Position numbers and translations under genes: made by a program. Shown here piece after piece: positions 63,474-64,000 of a stretch of 64,000 bases of DNA (positions are counted from its first letter, which is position 1; each line of letters begins with the position of its first letter). Origin of the DNA: DATEPR01 sp036273855 (GTDB lineage: Bacteria; Actinomycetota; Actinomycetes; Mycobacteriales; Pseudonocardiaceae). The DNA is taken from the NCBI GenBank assembly GCA_036273855.1, contig DASUGU010000029.1:62001-126000 (forward strand), in the 5' to 3' direction. The notes under the pieces were generated by a model. It searched no databases and was not told where the DNA came from. It was given only the letters and a program-made list of their open reading frames with translations.

Positions 63474-63855
63474 AGGCGAGGACCCCGGCCATGCGCGCTG
63501 CGTGTCGGACTTCCCGTTGGGCGGACCCCGGAAGGCTGAACCCCTGCTCCAAAGGTGACGTGCCGTCCCCTACCAACTGAAACAGCCCCCCAAACTCCCA
63601 ACGCCACCACAGCCAGTAACGCTCCCCAAGCCGCGCCACCCGAACGAGGAACCCAGCCGCTCCGCACTGGAGGCCCCACCGGACCAGACGGAACCCCCAG
63701 CCATCGGCCGCACCACACCAAGCCGCCAAGCCGCGCCCATGTCGTCCCCGGACAGGCCAACTCACCGACCTCGCAGCCGAGAGCGAACACGCCAGCCCGA
63801 CCGCGACAACCACCGAAACCGCCAACCCGAGGCCCCAACCAGCCCGCTCCGACGT

Positions 63856-63880
63856 GTCGTCCACCCAACGGCCAACTCAA
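63856..63880 (+). repeat. dispersed repeat copy, exact match to MFS tract
   Basis: Positions 63861-63880 are identical to 35069-35088 and 35327-35346 in the MFS gene. The preceding GTCGT also matches the GTCGTCC context of other copies in that tract (around 34904 and 35155). Confidence 0.75.
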
Positions 63881-63943
63881 TCCAGGAGGGCAATCGCTCC
63901 CCCAACGCCGTCCGGACACCAGCCCAGCCCTGGTGGCCGCCAA

Positions 63944-63965
63944 GTCGTCCACCCAACGGTCAACT
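63944..63965 (+). repeat. dispersed repeat copy, one base different
   Basis: GTCGTCCACCCAACGG is followed by TCAACT rather than CCAACT. This second copy lies 88 bp after the first and in the same orientation, so it may be part of an array continuing past the window edge. Confidence 0.65.
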
Positions 63966-64000
63966 GGCGCCAGACCAGGCCAGGCAACCCCGGCCAGCCA

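Larger units (their letters stand above)
63275..64000. other. repeat-rich right edge without a convincing gene
   Basis: The ~725 bp have unusual C/A-rich composition on the + strand from ~63550, like the MFS extension tract. Several ORFs cross it, but none has a recognisable domain or supported start. It holds the inverted repeat at 63454-63473 and two copies of the CACCCAACGGYCAACT repeat. Confidence 0.5.

Noticed and set aside
63331..63864. 177-residue minus-strand ORF at the right edge
   Set aside because: No domain, no supported start, Trp/Gly/Arg-rich composition from the repeat tract, and it overlaps the dispersed repeat. It could be revisited with sequence beyond the window.

Overview
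The window is high-GC actinobacterial DNA. The gene families (trehalose and alpha-glucan metabolism, XRE/DUF397/DUF574 genes, a SARP-type regulator, a SigD/ShbA-like sigma factor, cytochromes P450, paired acyl-CoA dehydrogenases) and the frequent GTG starts suggest a filamentous actinomycete, most likely of the Pseudonocardiaceae. That placement is inference; no rRNA or other taxonomic marker is present. No transposase, integrase, CRISPR array, tRNA or rRNA was seen.

1-18.9 kb is an alpha-glucan and trehalose block. A truncated treS lies at the left edge and follows glgE (GlgE maltosyltransferase pathway). A divergent glgP (glycogen phosphorylase) comes next, then a secreted GH25 muramidase. 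After that a leftward run reads, in transcription order, DHA2 exporter > malQ > glgX > treY > treZ > glgX, with ATGA/GTGA-type overlaps between glgX, treY and treZ. Together these genes can make, debranch, rearrange and phosphorolyse alpha-glucan and turn it into trehalose.

18.9-25.7 kb holds an ECF sigma factor with a SnoaL-like tail, a DUF427 protein, a small membrane protein gene interrupted by an in-frame TAG, a secreted GH51-like glycosidase with FN3 and CBM2 modules, and a carotenoid oxygenase. Between the interrupted gene and the glycosidase (21423-21861) lies the most unusual object in the window. It is a ~440 bp non-coding element bounded by ~33 bp inverted repeats, and it contains two oppositely oriented copies of a cloverleaf-like palindrome whose helices differ by compensatory changes.

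25.7-38.9 kb carries thrC, an S9 peptidase, an esterase, an NCS1 permease, a methyltransferase, an unrecognised membrane protein, a LigD-type DNA ligase, and a DHA2 transporter whose first ~348 residues are a hydrophilic repeat tract. One 20-mer of that tract recurs exactly at the right edge of the window, 28 kb away. MgtC and TetR genes follow.

38.4-48 kb has a small XRE/DUF397/DUF574 regulatory cluster with tandem GGATTAATCC palindromes, RecD2, and a metal module (yybP-ykoY manganese riboswitch, UPF0016/GDT1-type manganese exporter, divergent SmtB/NmtR-like ArsR repressor). A TetR/P450 divergent pair follows.

48-64 kb contains a SARP/NB-ARC/TPR regulator, a pair of acyl-CoA dehydrogenases, a sugar-porter-type MFS gene, two YbjQ-family genes with a small partner, the SigD/ShbA-like sigma factor, a P450/MerR divergent pair sharing an 18 bp operator, DUF3817 and partner, a lytic transglycosylase, and small hypothetical genes. 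The last ~725 bp are repeat-rich and hold no convincing gene.
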